From NCBI RefSeq assembly GCF_000154905.1, contig NZ_GG770540.1, forward strand, positions 93,411-157,410: 64,000 nt of DNA. The letters are read 5' to 3'. This document shows positions 24,517 through 33,915 of this stretch, piece after piece. How positions within the stretch are numbered: the stretch's first letter is position 1; each line of letters opens with the position of its first letter. A program made the position numbers and the translations under genes. Origin of the DNA: Streptomyces sp. SPB074. GTDB lineage: Bacteria > Actinomycetota > Actinomycetes > Streptomycetales > Streptomycetaceae. A model generated the notes under the pieces. It made no database searches, had not been told where the DNA came from, and worked only from the letters and a program-made list of their open reading frames with translations.

Positions 24517-26031
24517 TTGACCGCAACGTTCGACGACTCGCTCGTCACCGGCGAGTTCTTCCCCGTCCGCCTCGTCGACGCGGCGGACACGGTGCCCGTC
24601 AAGTACGGTCTGCGCCGGCTGCTCGTCGAGGCGGGCTCGATCGCCTCGCTCGCGGTGACCCCGCCGCCCGCGCAGGCGGCGCTGCTGCGAATCCTCTACG
24701 TGGTCACGGCACGCGTCAGCGGCCTGGACCGGCCCGCGGCGTCGCCGTCCGCCTGGCTGGATCGCCGCGACGACGTGGCCGAGGAGGGTCTCGATCCGGA
24801 GCGCGTCGACGCCTACCTGGCCGAGCACGCCGAGCGACTGCGCCTCTTCGGTGCGCGGCCTTTCCTGCAGGACCCGCGGCTCGCCGAGGAGTGCTCGAAG
24901 AAGGCGGGCGTGAATAAGCTGGTCTTTGGGCGTCCGGCCGGCAGCAACCAGGTGTGGTTCGGTCACCACCGCGACGCCGACCCGCGCCCGGTACCCGCCG
25001 ACGAGGCCCTGCTGCACCTGCTGATGTGGCTGTACTACGGCGCGGCGGGGCGATGCAGCACCCGGACCGTCGGGTCCGTCTCGGCCGCGGACTCCCGGTC
25101 CGGACCACTGCGCGGCAGCCTCTCCTACCACCCGGAGGGTCCGACCCTGCTGCACACCCTGGTCGCCGGTATCCCCCGGCCGGGCAACGGCACCGACCCG
25201 GCGACGGACCGCTGCCCCTGGGAGTTGCCGGAGCTGCCCGACCCGCTGCATCCCAGCACCGCGAACGTCGGACCGATGTCGCAGCTGACCGCCGGCTGGC
25301 AGCATGCCCTGCTCCTGCAGGAAGGCGCGCGGCCCGGCACCGTCGACGACGCGTACATCACGTGGGCAGCGCGCGACAAGCTGCCACGTCCCGAAGACCC
25401 CTTTCTCGTGCTGCAGTTGAGCCAGGCCGGCAACATCTACGCCCGGCGCGCCAAGTCCGCCCGGGCTCTGTGGCGCGACATCGACGCGCTGCTGATCCAG
25501 GAGCCGTACGGCACCGCCAAGCCGCGTCGGCCGGCTGCCTTCCACGGGGTCCTCGAACTCGATCCGGAGGGCGGCGGACCGCTGCGGGTGCGGGCGCTCG
25601 GCTTCGAGCAGGACGACCGGACCAAGGACATCCAGTACATCTCCGGCACCACTCCCCCGGTCCTGGACCTCATCGAGGAGCGCGAGCCGCGGCTCAGCGC
25701 CCGGCTGCGGACGATGCGGGTGGCCGGCGAGCTCTACGGGCGGCGGCTCGACTTCGCCGTCCGGCAGGCGTGGCGTGAGCTGGTGAACGACTCCGACGCC
25801 GTCGGCCCGTGGGGCGAACTGGCCGCCGTGGACTACTGGCCGGCCGCCGAGCGGGAGTTCTGGCGCCGCGTCGGCGCACGGGACATGGACCAGCCGTGGC
25901 AGTCCTTCCGGCTGCTGGCGTACCGGGCGTTCGACAAGGTGACCGCCTCCGCGCCGCCCACGATGCGCGCGGCCCGCGCCGTGCAGCGAGCCCGGCTGGC
26001 CGTTGCCGGCGGCCGCCGCAAGAAGAAGTGA
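24517..26031 (+). CDS. casA: Cse1/Cas8e, large subunit of Cascade
   Basis: This 504-aa protein has the length of Escherichia coli CasA (502). It recognises the PAM and recruits Cas3. The N-terminus reads FDDSLVTGEFFPVRLVDA. KKAGVNKLVFGRPAGSNQ lies near residue 130 and a C-terminal four-helix part ends in AVQRARLAVAGGRRKKK. TTG at 24517 is chosen because AGGAG lies 6 nt before it and homologues start there; the frame is open to 24376. It follows cas3 after about 200 bp, so cas3 and the Cascade genes may be partly uncoupled. Confidence 0.93.
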   Translation: MTATFDDSLVTGEFFPVRLVDAADTVPVKYGLRRLLVEAGSIASLAVTPPPAQAALLRILYVVTARVSGLDRPAASPSAWLDRRDDVAEEGLDPERVDAYLAEHAERLRLFGARPFLQDPRLAEECSKKAGVNKLVFGRPAGSNQVWFGHHRDADPRPVPADEALLHLLMWLYYGAAGRCSTRTVGSVSAADSRSGPLRGSLSYHPEGPTLLHTLVAGIPRPGNGTDPATDRCPWELPELPDPLHPSTANVGPMSQLTAGWQHALLLQEGARPGTVDDAYITWAARDKLPRPEDPFLVLQLSQAGNIYARRAKSARALWRDIDALLIQEPYGTAKPRRPAAFHGVLELDPEGGGPLRVRALGFEQDDRTKDIQYISGTTPPVLDLIEEREPRLSARLRTMRVAGELYGRRLDFAVRQAWRELVNDSDAVGPWGELAAVDYWPAAEREFWRRVGARDMDQPWQSFRLLAYRAFDKVTASAPPTMRAARAVQRARLAVAGGRRKKK

Positions 26032-26057
26032 AGCATCCGCCCTCAGCACCCTGCCTG

Positions 26058-26126
26058 TCGCCGCCCGGCCGCCCGGCCGCCCGGCCGCCCGGCCGCCCGG
26101 CCGCCCGGCCGCCCGGCCGTCCGACC
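26058..26126. repeat. Tandem 8-bp repeat between cse1 and cse2
   Basis: The octamer CGGCCGCC is repeated about eight times without interruption and ends 38 bp before the cse2 start. Such a run can slip during replication and would form a stable RNA structure in the cascade mRNA. Confidence 0.8.
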
Positions 26127-26163
26127 GGCGCTTCCGCGACCGACCCGTGCCACCAGGAGAACC

Positions 26164-27042
26164 ATGACCACATCGGCGACCCCCCGTGCCGCGTCCGACG
26201 CCCCCTCCCCCACGACCGGCAATCCGGACAGCACACCGTACGAGTCGGCGCGCACCTTCGTCGCCCTGGTGTGGCGGCAGGTCGGGCAACCGGGCAACCG
26301 CTCCGCCCTGCGCAGCGGCGTCGGGCGCACCGGCCGTCGGCCCGTCCCGGGTGACCGGCGGGACCCGCTGGAGCGCATGCACCGCGCCCTCGCGCACTAC
26401 GTGCCCGCCGGTCTGACGCACGAAGAAGCCGAGGCGCACTACGCGATCGCCTCGATCATCGCGGCGCTGCCCCGCACCACCGCCGCGACCGAAGCCGACG
26501 AACCTGCCGGGGAACCTGCGGACTCCACGGCGACGGTCCCCGACAAGGAGCCAACGGCCGCCCCGGCGGAAGGGGCTACGCTCTCGCCAGGCAGCGCTGC
26601 GGAAGCGGCGCAGACTCCCGGCGCCACCGCGGCCGCGCCGACCCCGAGCGCCGGCTCGACTGGCACGCCGGGCCGCCCACCGCGGGCCCGCAATCTCGGG
26701 CAGAGCCTGGCGGAGGCCGTCGCCGCCGGCCGGGTCACCGCGACCTACGCGGAGAACCGCCTCGCCCTGCTGGTGCGGCAGAGCGCTGCCGGACTGCACC
26801 GCTACCTGCCCGCCACCGTGCTGCGCCTCGCCGGTGAGCGCGGCACCGTGGACTTCGCGCAACTGCTCCTCGACCTGCGGTGGTGGCACCGCCACCACAC
26901 CGAGATCTCCCGCCGCTGGCAGCAGAGCTACTACCGCGCCGTCTTCGCGGCCACCGCCCGGCAGGCCGAGACGGACGACCGGGCCGAGCAGGAACAGGCC
27001 GCGCAGGAACAGGCCGATACCAGCAACGCCACCACCGACTGA
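26164..27042 (+). CDS. casB: Cse2/Cas11e, small subunit of Cascade, with long insert
   Basis: The Cse2 core is recognisable in two parts: RTFVALVWRQVGQPGNRSAL ... DPLERMHRALAHYVP in the first third, and LLVRQSAAGLHRYLP with FAQLLLDLRWWHRHHTEISR in the last third. Between residues about 105 and 180 lies an Ala/Pro/Thr/Glu-rich low-complexity stretch, making the protein 292 aa against 160-220 in most relatives. Cse2 forms the belly of Cascade and stabilises the R-loop. The insert is probably an exposed disordered loop. ATG 26164 follows AGGAGA. Confidence 0.9.
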   Translation: MTTSATPRAASDAPSPTTGNPDSTPYESARTFVALVWRQVGQPGNRSALRSGVGRTGRRPVPGDRRDPLERMHRALAHYVPAGLTHEEAEAHYAIASIIAALPRTTAATEADEPAGEPADSTATVPDKEPTAAPAEGATLSPGSAAEAAQTPGATAAAPTPSAGSTGTPGRPPRARNLGQSLAEAVAAGRVTATYAENRLALLVRQSAAGLHRYLPATVLRLAGERGTVDFAQLLLDLRWWHRHHTEISRRWQQSYYRAVFAATARQAETDDRAEQEQAAQEQADTSNATTD

Positions 27043-27134
27043 CCGGGCCCCCACGACGGCCGGCGCCCCGACCGCCTCGCCGTCCCCGCGCCCTTCCGGC
27101 ACCACGACCACCGCAACGAACGGAGCCCGCCACC

Positions 27135-28316
27135 ATGGCCGACATCACCGGGCGCTTCATCGAAGCCCACCTCCTCCAGGTCATCCCGTACGCGAACCTC
27201 AACCGCGACGACAACAACTCCGTCAAGACGGTCGTGTTCGGTGACACCCCGCGCACCCGGGTCAGCAGCCAGAGCTGGAAGCGCGCCGCCCGGTTGCGAC
27301 TGCAGCAACGCCTCGGGCAGCAGGCGCTGCGCACCCGCCGTCTGGCCGAGCGCGTCCAGAAGCACCTGGTCGAGGAGCGCGGCTGGGGTGAGGCGGCCGC
27401 CGTCCTCGCCGGCCGACACCTGATCTCCGCGGGCAGCACCGGCGCGGACATCCCGAAGAAGGACGCCGACACCGCCCCGTGGCCGACCGCGGCGATGGTC
27501 TACCTCCCCGACACCGCCGTCGTCGAACTCGCCGACCTCGCCGAGCAGTACCGTCCGCAGTTCGAGGCCGCAAAGCCCGTCAAGTCGGCGATCGCGGCGA
27601 AGAACCTCATCGTCCCGGGCAAGGAAGTCGACGCGATCCTGCGCTCGCGCAACGGCGTCATCAACCTCTTCGGCCGGATGCTCGCCCAGGTCGAGGACGC
27701 GAAGGTCGACGGCGCCGTCCAGGTCGCCCACGCCTTCACCACCCACGCCACCGACGTCGAGATCGACTACTTCAGCGCCGTCGACGACGTCACCGCCGAC
27801 TGGGACGACGCCCCGGGCAGCGCCCACCTCGGCCACGCCGAGCACTCCGCCGGCGTCCTCTACCGCTACGCCGTCGTCGACCTGCGGGAGTTGGAGCACA
27901 ACCTCGGCGGCGACCGCGCGGCGAGCCGGGAACTCGCGACGGCCTTCCTCGACGCGATCATCCGGTCCCTGCCGTCGGCGAAGAAGAACTCCACCGCCCC
28001 GAACACCGTGCCCGACCTCATCCACCTCGTCGTCCGCAACGACCAGCCGGTCTCCTACGCCTCGGCGTTCGAACGCCCCGTCGCGGCCGCCGACGAGGGC
28101 GGCCACCTCGCCGCGTCGATCACCGCGCTCGACAACTACGCCACCCGCCTGACGGCGATCCTCGGCGAGGAGGACGTGTGCCACCGCGGGCACATCGCCG
28201 TGCACGAGGCCGCCACCGAGCCGGCCGGCCTGGGAGGCGCCACGGAGAACCTCGCCGCCCTGATCGCTGAGACCGTCGACGCGGCCGCAGCTGAGGCGGC
28301 GGGCGAGGCCCGATGA
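27135..28316 (+). CDS. cas7e: Cas7e/Cse4, backbone subunit of Cascade
   Basis: The 393-aa RAMP protein forms the six-copy backbone along the crRNA. Typical features are FIEAHLLQVIPYANLNRDD at the start, GDTPRTRVSSQSWKRAAR, and VDGAVQVAHAFTTHATDVEI followed by DYFSAVDD. It starts at ATG 27135 about 90 bp after cse2 and overlaps cas5e by 4 bp. Confidence 0.95.
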   Translation: MADITGRFIEAHLLQVIPYANLNRDDNNSVKTVVFGDTPRTRVSSQSWKRAARLRLQQRLGQQALRTRRLAERVQKHLVEERGWGEAAAVLAGRHLISAGSTGADIPKKDADTAPWPTAAMVYLPDTAVVELADLAEQYRPQFEAAKPVKSAIAAKNLIVPGKEVDAILRSRNGVINLFGRMLAQVEDAKVDGAVQVAHAFTTHATDVEIDYFSAVDDVTADWDDAPGSAHLGHAEHSAGVLYRYAVVDLRELEHNLGGDRAASRELATAFLDAIIRSLPSAKKNSTAPNTVPDLIHLVVRNDQPVSYASAFERPVAAADEGGHLAASITALDNYATRLTAILGEEDVCHRGHIAVHEAATEPAGLGGATENLAALIAETVDAAAAEAAGEAR

Positions 28317-29212
28317 CCAGCCCGAACACCCTCACCTCGGGTGACGCCGCCCAGGACGCCGCCACGCCGGACGCCCCCGCGCAACCCACCGGACCCACGC
28401 TCCTGATGCACCTGGCCGGCCCGTTGCAGTCCTGGGGCGAACGCTCCCGCTTCCCCAGCCAACGCGACACCGGCGTCACCCCGACCCGCTCCGCGCTCAT
28501 CGGCCTGTTCGCCGCCGCCCTCGGACGCGGTCGCGACGACGCCCTGACCGGCCCGAACCCCGACACCGACGGCGACCTGCGCACCCTGTCCTTCCTGGTG
28601 CGCACCGACCGGCCCGGCACCCGGCTGCGCGACTTCCACACCGTCGGCGGCGGCCTGCCCCGCACGAAGACCGTCGTCACCGCCGAAGGCACCTACCGGA
28701 AAGGTGCGAACGCCCTCGTCACCACCCGCCACTACCTGCAGGACGCCGCGTTCACCGTCGCCGTCACCGCTACGGACACCGCGCTGCTGGAACGCTGCGA
28801 CGAGGCGCTGCGCCGGCCCCGCTGGCCGCTGTACCTCGGCCGCCGCTCGTGCCCGCCCACCGGCCGGGTGCGGCTCGGCCTGCTGCCCGGACCGCCGATG
28901 CCGTACCTGCTGGATCTGCCGCTCGCCCGCCCCGTCCCCGGCCGGCACGTCGAGACCGTTCCGGTCGGCTTCGACGCCGACCGCCCGCTACAGCCGATGC
29001 TCCCACAAGACAAGCTGACTACCAGTGAGTTCAGCACCAGCGAGGTCGCCGACGAGCCGCAGTCCTACGCCACCTTGGACCGCCGCTACCTCGACCGCAC
29101 CCGCCACCACGTGGTCGTCCACCTGCCCGCCGCCCGCTGCGGCGGGCAGGGCGCGACCTACCTCGGCAACGCCGCCCGCTACCTCACGACGACACGAGGC
29201 GCCGCATCATGA
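28313..29212 (+). CDS. cas5e: Cas5e/CasD, Cascade subunit
   Basis: This 299-aa RAMP protein binds the 5' handle of the crRNA. The core begins at LLMHLAGPLQSWGERSRF (residue about 30) after a Thr/Ala/Pro-rich N-terminal extension that E. coli CasD lacks. RDTGVTPTRSALIGLFAAAL and LRDFHTVGGGLPRTK are family motifs. It is translationally coupled on both sides by 4-bp overlaps. Confidence 0.93.
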   Translation: MTSPNTLTSGDAAQDAATPDAPAQPTGPTLLMHLAGPLQSWGERSRFPSQRDTGVTPTRSALIGLFAAALGRGRDDALTGPNPDTDGDLRTLSFLVRTDRPGTRLRDFHTVGGGLPRTKTVVTAEGTYRKGANALVTTRHYLQDAAFTVAVTATDTALLERCDEALRRPRWPLYLGRRSCPPTGRVRLGLLPGPPMPYLLDLPLARPVPGRHVETVPVGFDADRPLQPMLPQDKLTTSEFSTSEVADEPQSYATLDRRYLDRTRHHVVVHLPAARCGGQGATYLGNAARYLTTTRGAAS

Positions 29213-29862
29213 TCGAGAACCGGGTCTGGCTCACCCAGATCGTCCCGCACACCGGCCTCAGCGCCGAGGCCACCCGCGACCTGCGCAGCGCCGTCAACCT
29301 GCACAAGCGCGTCATGAGCCTCTTCCCCGACGACCTGGGCGAGCGGGCCCGGCAGCAGACCGGGGCACTCTTCCGCTTCGAGGAGGACGCCACCCGCGGC
29401 AGCCGCCTGCTCGTGCAGAGCGTCGTCACACCCGACCCGACCCGGCTGCCGGCGCGCTACGGCGCCGTCCGCAGCACCGAGATCACCCCGCTCCTGCAGC
29501 GCCTGCGACCCGGCGTCCGCGTCAACTACCGGCTGACCGGCAACGCCACCCGCACCCTCAGCCGTGACACCACCGCCGGCCGCCCCAACCAGGTCATCCC
29601 ACTGCACGGCGCCGACGCCGAGGAGTGGTGGCTGCGCCGCGCCGCAAGCGCCGGCCTGGACATCCACAAGATCCACACCACCGAGCTCGACGACGCCGCC
29701 GGCAACCGCCACGACAAGCAGCGCATCCGCCACGCCCGCACCCGCTTCGACGGCACCGCCACCGTCACCGACCCGGACGCCCTGCGCACCTGCGTCACGA
29801 CGGGCATCGGCCGCGGCAAGTCCTACGGCTGCGGCCTCCTCAGCCTGGCACCCGCCCGGTGA
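29209..29862 (+). CDS. cas6e: Cas6e/CasE, crRNA endoribonuclease
   Basis: This 217-aa protein cuts the pre-crRNA at the base of each repeat hairpin and stays bound. The probable catalytic His is in NLHKRVMSLFP near residue 32. The Gly-rich RNA-binding loop GIGRGKSYGCGLLSL closes the protein. It overlaps cas5e and cas1 by 4 bp each. Confidence 0.95.
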   Translation: MIENRVWLTQIVPHTGLSAEATRDLRSAVNLHKRVMSLFPDDLGERARQQTGALFRFEEDATRGSRLLVQSVVTPDPTRLPARYGAVRSTEITPLLQRLRPGVRVNYRLTGNATRTLSRDTTAGRPNQVIPLHGADAEEWWLRRAASAGLDIHKIHTTELDDAAGNRHDKQRIRHARTRFDGTATVTDPDALRTCVTTGIGRGKSYGCGLLSLAPAR

Positions 29863-30878
29863 CCCCGCCACCGGCCGGGCCCGCCAAGCGCCGCACCGCC
29901 CTCGCGGCCGGCACCGCCCGCAAACGCATCAGCAAGCCCAACGCCGCGATGCTCCCGCGGATCGGCGACTCGCTGTCCTTCCTGTTCCTCGACCAGGCAC
30001 GCGTCGAACAGGACGCCACCGGCGTCAAAGCCGTCCTGGCCAGCGACGACGGCCCGACGGTACTCGCCGTCCCGACGGCCGCGCTCTCCTGCCTGCTCCT
30101 CGGCCCCGGCACCTCGATCACCGCGCCGGCACTGCGCACCCTCGCCCGGCACGGCACCTCCGTCGTCATCACCGGCTCGGCAGGCGTGCGCTGCTACGCC
30201 GGACTCGTCCCGGAGGGCATGACGTCGAAGTGGCTCCAGGCCCAGGCGACGGCCTGGGCCGACCCCACCGCGCGCACCGCGATCGCCGAGCGGATGTACC
30301 GGATGCGCTTCGGCCCGACCGCGCCCCAGGACGCCACCATCGCCACGCTGCGCGGCCTGGAGGGCAGCCGCATGAAGGCCATGTACAAGGCCCTCGCCCA
30401 GCAGCACCGCCTCCCGCCGTTCCGCCGCAGTTACGACCCGGAGGACTGGGACGAGCAGACGTCCGTCAACAAGGCGCTCTCGGCCGCCAACTCCTGCCTC
30501 TACGGCATCGTCCACGCGGCGATGATGGCCCTCGGCATCAGCCCCGGACTCGGCTTCGTCCACACCGGGACGACGCTGTCGTTCGTCTACGACATCGCCG
30601 ACCTCTACAAGAGCGAACTGACCATCCCGCTCGCCTTCAGCCTGCACGACAGCACCGATCCCGAGGGCGAAGCCCGGCGATCCTTCCGGGAGGGACTGCG
30701 GCTCTTCAAGCTGCTGCCACGCATCGTCGCCGACCTCCAAGACCTCCTCGACCCCCAGGACGGCCACAGCCGCCGCGACGACGCCGAAGAGGCCCTGGAG
30801 GAGATCACCGACCTGTGGGACCCAGAGCTCGGCGCCTTGCCCGGCGGCCGCAATTACAGCTCAAAGGGGAAGAACTGA
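29859..30878 (+). CDS. cas1e: Cas1e integrase
   Basis: This 339-aa adaptation protein forms the Cas1-Cas2 complex that inserts new spacers. The metal ligands are visible: Glu in RGLEGSRMKAMYK (about residue 168), His in LGFVHTGTTLSFVYDI and Asp in DIADLYKSE. GTG at 29859 forms a GTGA overlap with cas6e. About 30 residues precede the usual family start. It is intact, so adaptation may be functional. Confidence 0.95.
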   Translation: MTPPPAGPAKRRTALAAGTARKRISKPNAAMLPRIGDSLSFLFLDQARVEQDATGVKAVLASDDGPTVLAVPTAALSCLLLGPGTSITAPALRTLARHGTSVVITGSAGVRCYAGLVPEGMTSKWLQAQATAWADPTARTAIAERMYRMRFGPTAPQDATIATLRGLEGSRMKAMYKALAQQHRLPPFRRSYDPEDWDEQTSVNKALSAANSCLYGIVHAAMMALGISPGLGFVHTGTTLSFVYDIADLYKSELTIPLAFSLHDSTDPEGEARRSFREGLRLFKLLPRIVADLQDLLDPQDGHSRRDDAEEALEEITDLWDPELGALPGGRNYSSKGKN

Positions 30879-30879
30879 C

Positions 30880-31188
30880 GTGTCATCGATGATCGTCATC
30901 GCGACGACCGCCGTCCCCGAACACGTCCGCGGCGCCCTCACCCGCTGGATGATCGAACCGATGCCGGGCTTCTACATCGGCACACTCTCAGCGCGGGTCC
31001 GCGATGCCCTGTGGGACGTCGTCGCCGCCTCGGTGGCCGACGGCGCAGCGGTCATGGGATACCCAGCGGACACCGAACAGGGCTACGCAGTCCGAACCGC
31101 GGGCGAACGGCGGCGGAAGCCGCTAGATCTGGAGGGCCTGGTGTTGGTGGCGTTCCACCCGAGCGAACATAACGAATCGGCAACCTAG
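30880..31188 (+). CDS. cas2e: Cas2e, adaptation partner of Cas1
   Basis: The 102-aa protein has the I-E type Cas2 fold: MIVIATTAVPEHVRGALTRW, then EPMPGFYIGTLSARVRDALW and a C-terminal GLVLVAFHP strand. GTG 30880 follows AAGGGGA. The last codons and stop overlap the conserved leader block of array 2, so the array promoter lies inside or just after this gene. Confidence 0.95.
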   Translation: MSSMIVIATTAVPEHVRGALTRWMIEPMPGFYIGTLSARVRDALWDVVAASVADGAAVMGYPADTEQGYAVRTAGERRRKPLDLEGLVLVAFHPSEHNESAT

Positions 31189-31212
31189 CGGAAACAGTAC
31201 AGGTCAGGAAGT
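31189..31212 (+). promoter_or_regulatory. Leader end of CRISPR array 2
   Basis: GAATCGGCAAC (over the cas2 stop) and CAGGTCAGGAAGT directly before the first repeat match the leader of array 1 on the other side of the cas genes. The gap is only 24 bp, so part of the leader lies in cas2. Confidence 0.65.
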
Positions 31213-33344
31213 GTCCGCCCCGCGCTGCGGGGGTGAGCCAAGCCCAGAATGTCGCTCGCCTCGCTGAGCGGGCAGTCCGCCCCGCGCTGCGGGGGTGAGC
31301 CGGGGCACACCGCCGCCCTGGTCGAGCGGACAGAGTCCGCCCCGCGCTGCGGGGGTGAGCCGAGTTCAGTGATGTCCGCGATGTACTTGCGCGCGTCCGC
31401 CCCGCGCTGCGGGGGTGAGCCGGCTTCGTGCGGTTGCTGGTGATCCACGCCCACGTCCGCCCCGCGCTGCGGGGGTGAGCCGTTCTACTTCCTGGAGACC
31501 ATCGCCGCCGAGTCGTCCGCCCCGCGCTGCGGGGGTGAGCCGGCGGAGTGCTGGACGCTCTGCGCGGCCCCGGCGTCCGCCCCGCGCTGCGGGGGTGAGC
31601 CGGCGGCGCTGGGGGTGCGGGCGGGCGGGCTCGGGTCCGCCCCGCGCTGCGGGGGTGAGCCGAGCACGGGGCCGTGGACGGCGAGCGGCACAGTGTCCGC
31701 CCCGCGCTGCGGGGGTGAGCCGCTCGCGGTTTGGAACTGGTCCCTCGACCAGGGGTCCGCCCCGCGCTGCGGGGGTGAGCCCCCTTCATGTGGGCCTGCA
31801 CCACGTGCGTCCTCGTCCGCCCCGCGCTGCGGGGGTGAGCCGCTGCTCGGGCAGGCCAAGCTGGAGAACGCCGAGTCCGCCCCGCGCTGCGGGGGTGAGC
31901 CGGTCATCACCGTGACCTCGGTGGGCGAGGCCGGGTCCGCCCCGCGCTGCGGGGGTGAGCCGGGGAGGCGCGCGGCCTCGCTCTCCGGGAGGACGTCCGC
32001 CCCGCGCTGCGGGGGTGAGCCGCGCCTGATCCGGCGCTCCGCCTTCTTCACGAGGTCCGCCCCGCGCTGCGGGGGTGAGCCGGCGATCAACTACCTCGGC
32101 CGGGAGCTGTACCTGTCCGCCCCGCGCTGCGGGGGTGAGCCGGGGTGGCACCGGGACGGCCGGGTTTGCAGGCCGTCCGCCCCGCGCTGCGGGGGTGAGC
32201 CGGTCCTGGCCGAGGACGCGGGTGAGGGCCTGCTGTCCGCCCCGCGCTGCGGGGGTGAGCCGATCGTGCAGCGGAACCGCGAGGAGCTGGAGCGGTCCGC
32301 CCCGCGCTGCGGGGGTGAGCCGCCGGGCGCAGTCCGTCGCAACGCACACCCGTAGTCCGCCCCGCGCTGCGGGGGTGAGCCGACCCGGTCGGCGCCCGCG
32401 TCGGTCCACTCCGGGTCCGCCCCGCGCTGCGGGGGTGAGCCGGATCGCGTCTTGAGCACCACATTCAGCCCCTCGTCCGCCCCGCGCTGCGGGGGTGAGC
32501 CGCACGCCGTCGCGACAGAGCAGTGGCGCTGGCAGTCCGCCCCGCGCTGCGGGGGTGAGCCGCTGCGCAGCACGAGGTATCCGCGTACGTCCGCGTCCGC
32601 CCCGCGCTGCGGGGGTGAGCCGAGGCGTTTCGTGTGAAGCAGACCGCCGCCGGAGTCCGCCCCGCGCTGCGGGGGTGAGCCGGACATCCTCGCGCTCGGC
32701 AAGGCGATCAATTAGTCCGCCCCGCGCTGCGGGGGTGAGCCGACCTCGACCCCGACGACGAGGGCCCCATCGACGTCCGCCCCGCGCTGCGGGGGTGAGC
32801 CGGCGATCAACTACCTCGGCCGGGAGCTGTACCTGTCCGCCCCGCGCTGCGGGGGTGAGCCGCTCCACCTGACAGGCTCAGCGACGAACCAGGCGTCCGC
32901 CCCGCGCTGCGGGGGTGAGCCGCCTGTGCCTGCACGTCGCCCTCAGCGCCGCCCGTCCGCCCCGCGCTGCGGGGGTGAGCCGGCGTCGAGGGCGGCCTGG
33001 TCGGTGGGGGTGGTGTCCGCCCCGCGCTGCGGGGGTGAGCCGGCGTCCACTGGGTCGTGTCCAGCGGCCTCTACACGGTCCGCCCCGCGCTGCGGGGGTG
33101 AGCCGACCGACGCGCTCGGCGCCCTGCCCCTCGGCTCGTCCGCCCCGCGCTGCGGGGGTGAGCCGCCTCCGCACCGTCCCGTACGCCATGTCGTACGGTC
33201 CGCCCCGCGCTGCGGGGGTGAGCCGGCCAACTTCGAGCGCGGCCTTCCACCGCCGTTGTCCGCCCCGCGCTGCGGGGGTGAGCCGACGCGGTCGGCCTCG
33301 ATGCTCTCGGCCAGGAGGTCCGCCCCGCGCTGCGGGGGTGAGCC
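31213..33344 (+). CRISPR. Type I-E CRISPR array 2 (36 repeats)
   Basis: Thirty-six repeats, GTCCGCCCCGCGCTGCGGGG-GTGAGCCG, alternate with 35 spacers, nearly all 32 bp (period 60). The first spacer is 34 bp. The repeat shares its hairpin and the 8-nt GTGAGCCG handle with array 1 but has GTCCGCCCC in place of GTTTTCCCC at its 5' end. The leader is at the left, so it is read rightward, away from cas2. One spacer occurs twice (32083-32114 and 32803-32834). The last repeat has a changed final base. Confidence 0.97.
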
Positions 33345-33396
33345 TTCTTCCAGTTCTGGGGTGGCTTGTTGATCTTGTGGCGCTGACGGTGCCAAG

Positions 33397-33624
33397 GTGC
33401 CGCCCGAACCCGACGCCCTCGACGCCTTCCGCCGCCAGCTAGCCGACCGCATCCGCGACCACCGCCTGTGGCGCAACCTCTCCCAAGAGCAGGTCGCCGA
33501 ACGCACCGGCCTGTCGGCCCACACCGTGCAGCGCATCGAGAGCGGAACCCGGGAGACGAAGGTCAGCTACCTCTTCCGCCTCACCCACGCTCTCGACTGC
33601 GAGGTGCGCGACTTGCTGCCGTGA
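33397..33624 (+). CDS. Small XRE-family regulator
   Basis: This 75-aa protein consists almost entirely of an HTH_XRE domain: RNLSQEQVAERTGLSAHTVQ, then RIESGTRETKVSYLFRLTHA and the typical DLLP ending. It starts with GTG 33397 right after the end of array 2. Its target is unknown; the array or the divergent small genes nearby are possible. A terminator follows. Confidence 0.85.
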   Translation: MPPEPDALDAFRRQLADRIRDHRLWRNLSQEQVAERTGLSAHTVQRIESGTRETKVSYLFRLTHALDCEVRDLLP

Positions 33625-33657
33625 GCCCCCGGCCGGTCTTGCCTCCGGCCGGGGGCT
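33624..33657 (+). terminator. Terminator after the XRE gene
   Basis: AGCCCCCGGCCGG pairs perfectly with CCGGCCGGGGGCT (13 bp) around an 8-nt loop, immediately after the stop codon. Confidence 0.7.
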
Positions 33658-33702
33658 GCGGCGTCCCGCCCTCGACGGGGGGCGTGGGGCGGGAGTTCGG
33701 GG

Positions 33703-33915
33703 CTACGGCTCGTAGCTGACGTAGGTCTCGCACGCAGTGCACGCGTACCGGTCGGCGACGCCGGCCATCAGGACGCCGCAGTTCGGGCACCTCATGTACG
33801 TGAGCCGCCGGAGAGTCGGGGGCTCCTCCGCGCTTTCGAGGGTGGCCCCCTGGGCGTCGTCGGGTTCAGTGGGCGGTGGGGTGGGCTCGGGTGTCGCGGC
33901 CTGCGCGTTCGGCAT
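33703..33915 (-). CDS. Small zinc-ribbon protein
   Basis: The 70-aa protein has a Pro/Glu-rich first half and then a zinc ribbon: RCPNCGVLMAG ... YACTACETYVSYEP (C-x2-C ... C-x2-C). It is the last gene of a leftward run of six genes that starts at 35073. Its start at 33915 lies inside the preceding gene in another frame. It may bind nucleic acid or protein; function unknown. Confidence 0.7.
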   Translation of the reverse strand: MPNAQAATPEPTPPPTEPDDAQGATLESAEEPPTLRRLTYMRCPNCGVLMAGVADRYACTACETYVSYEP

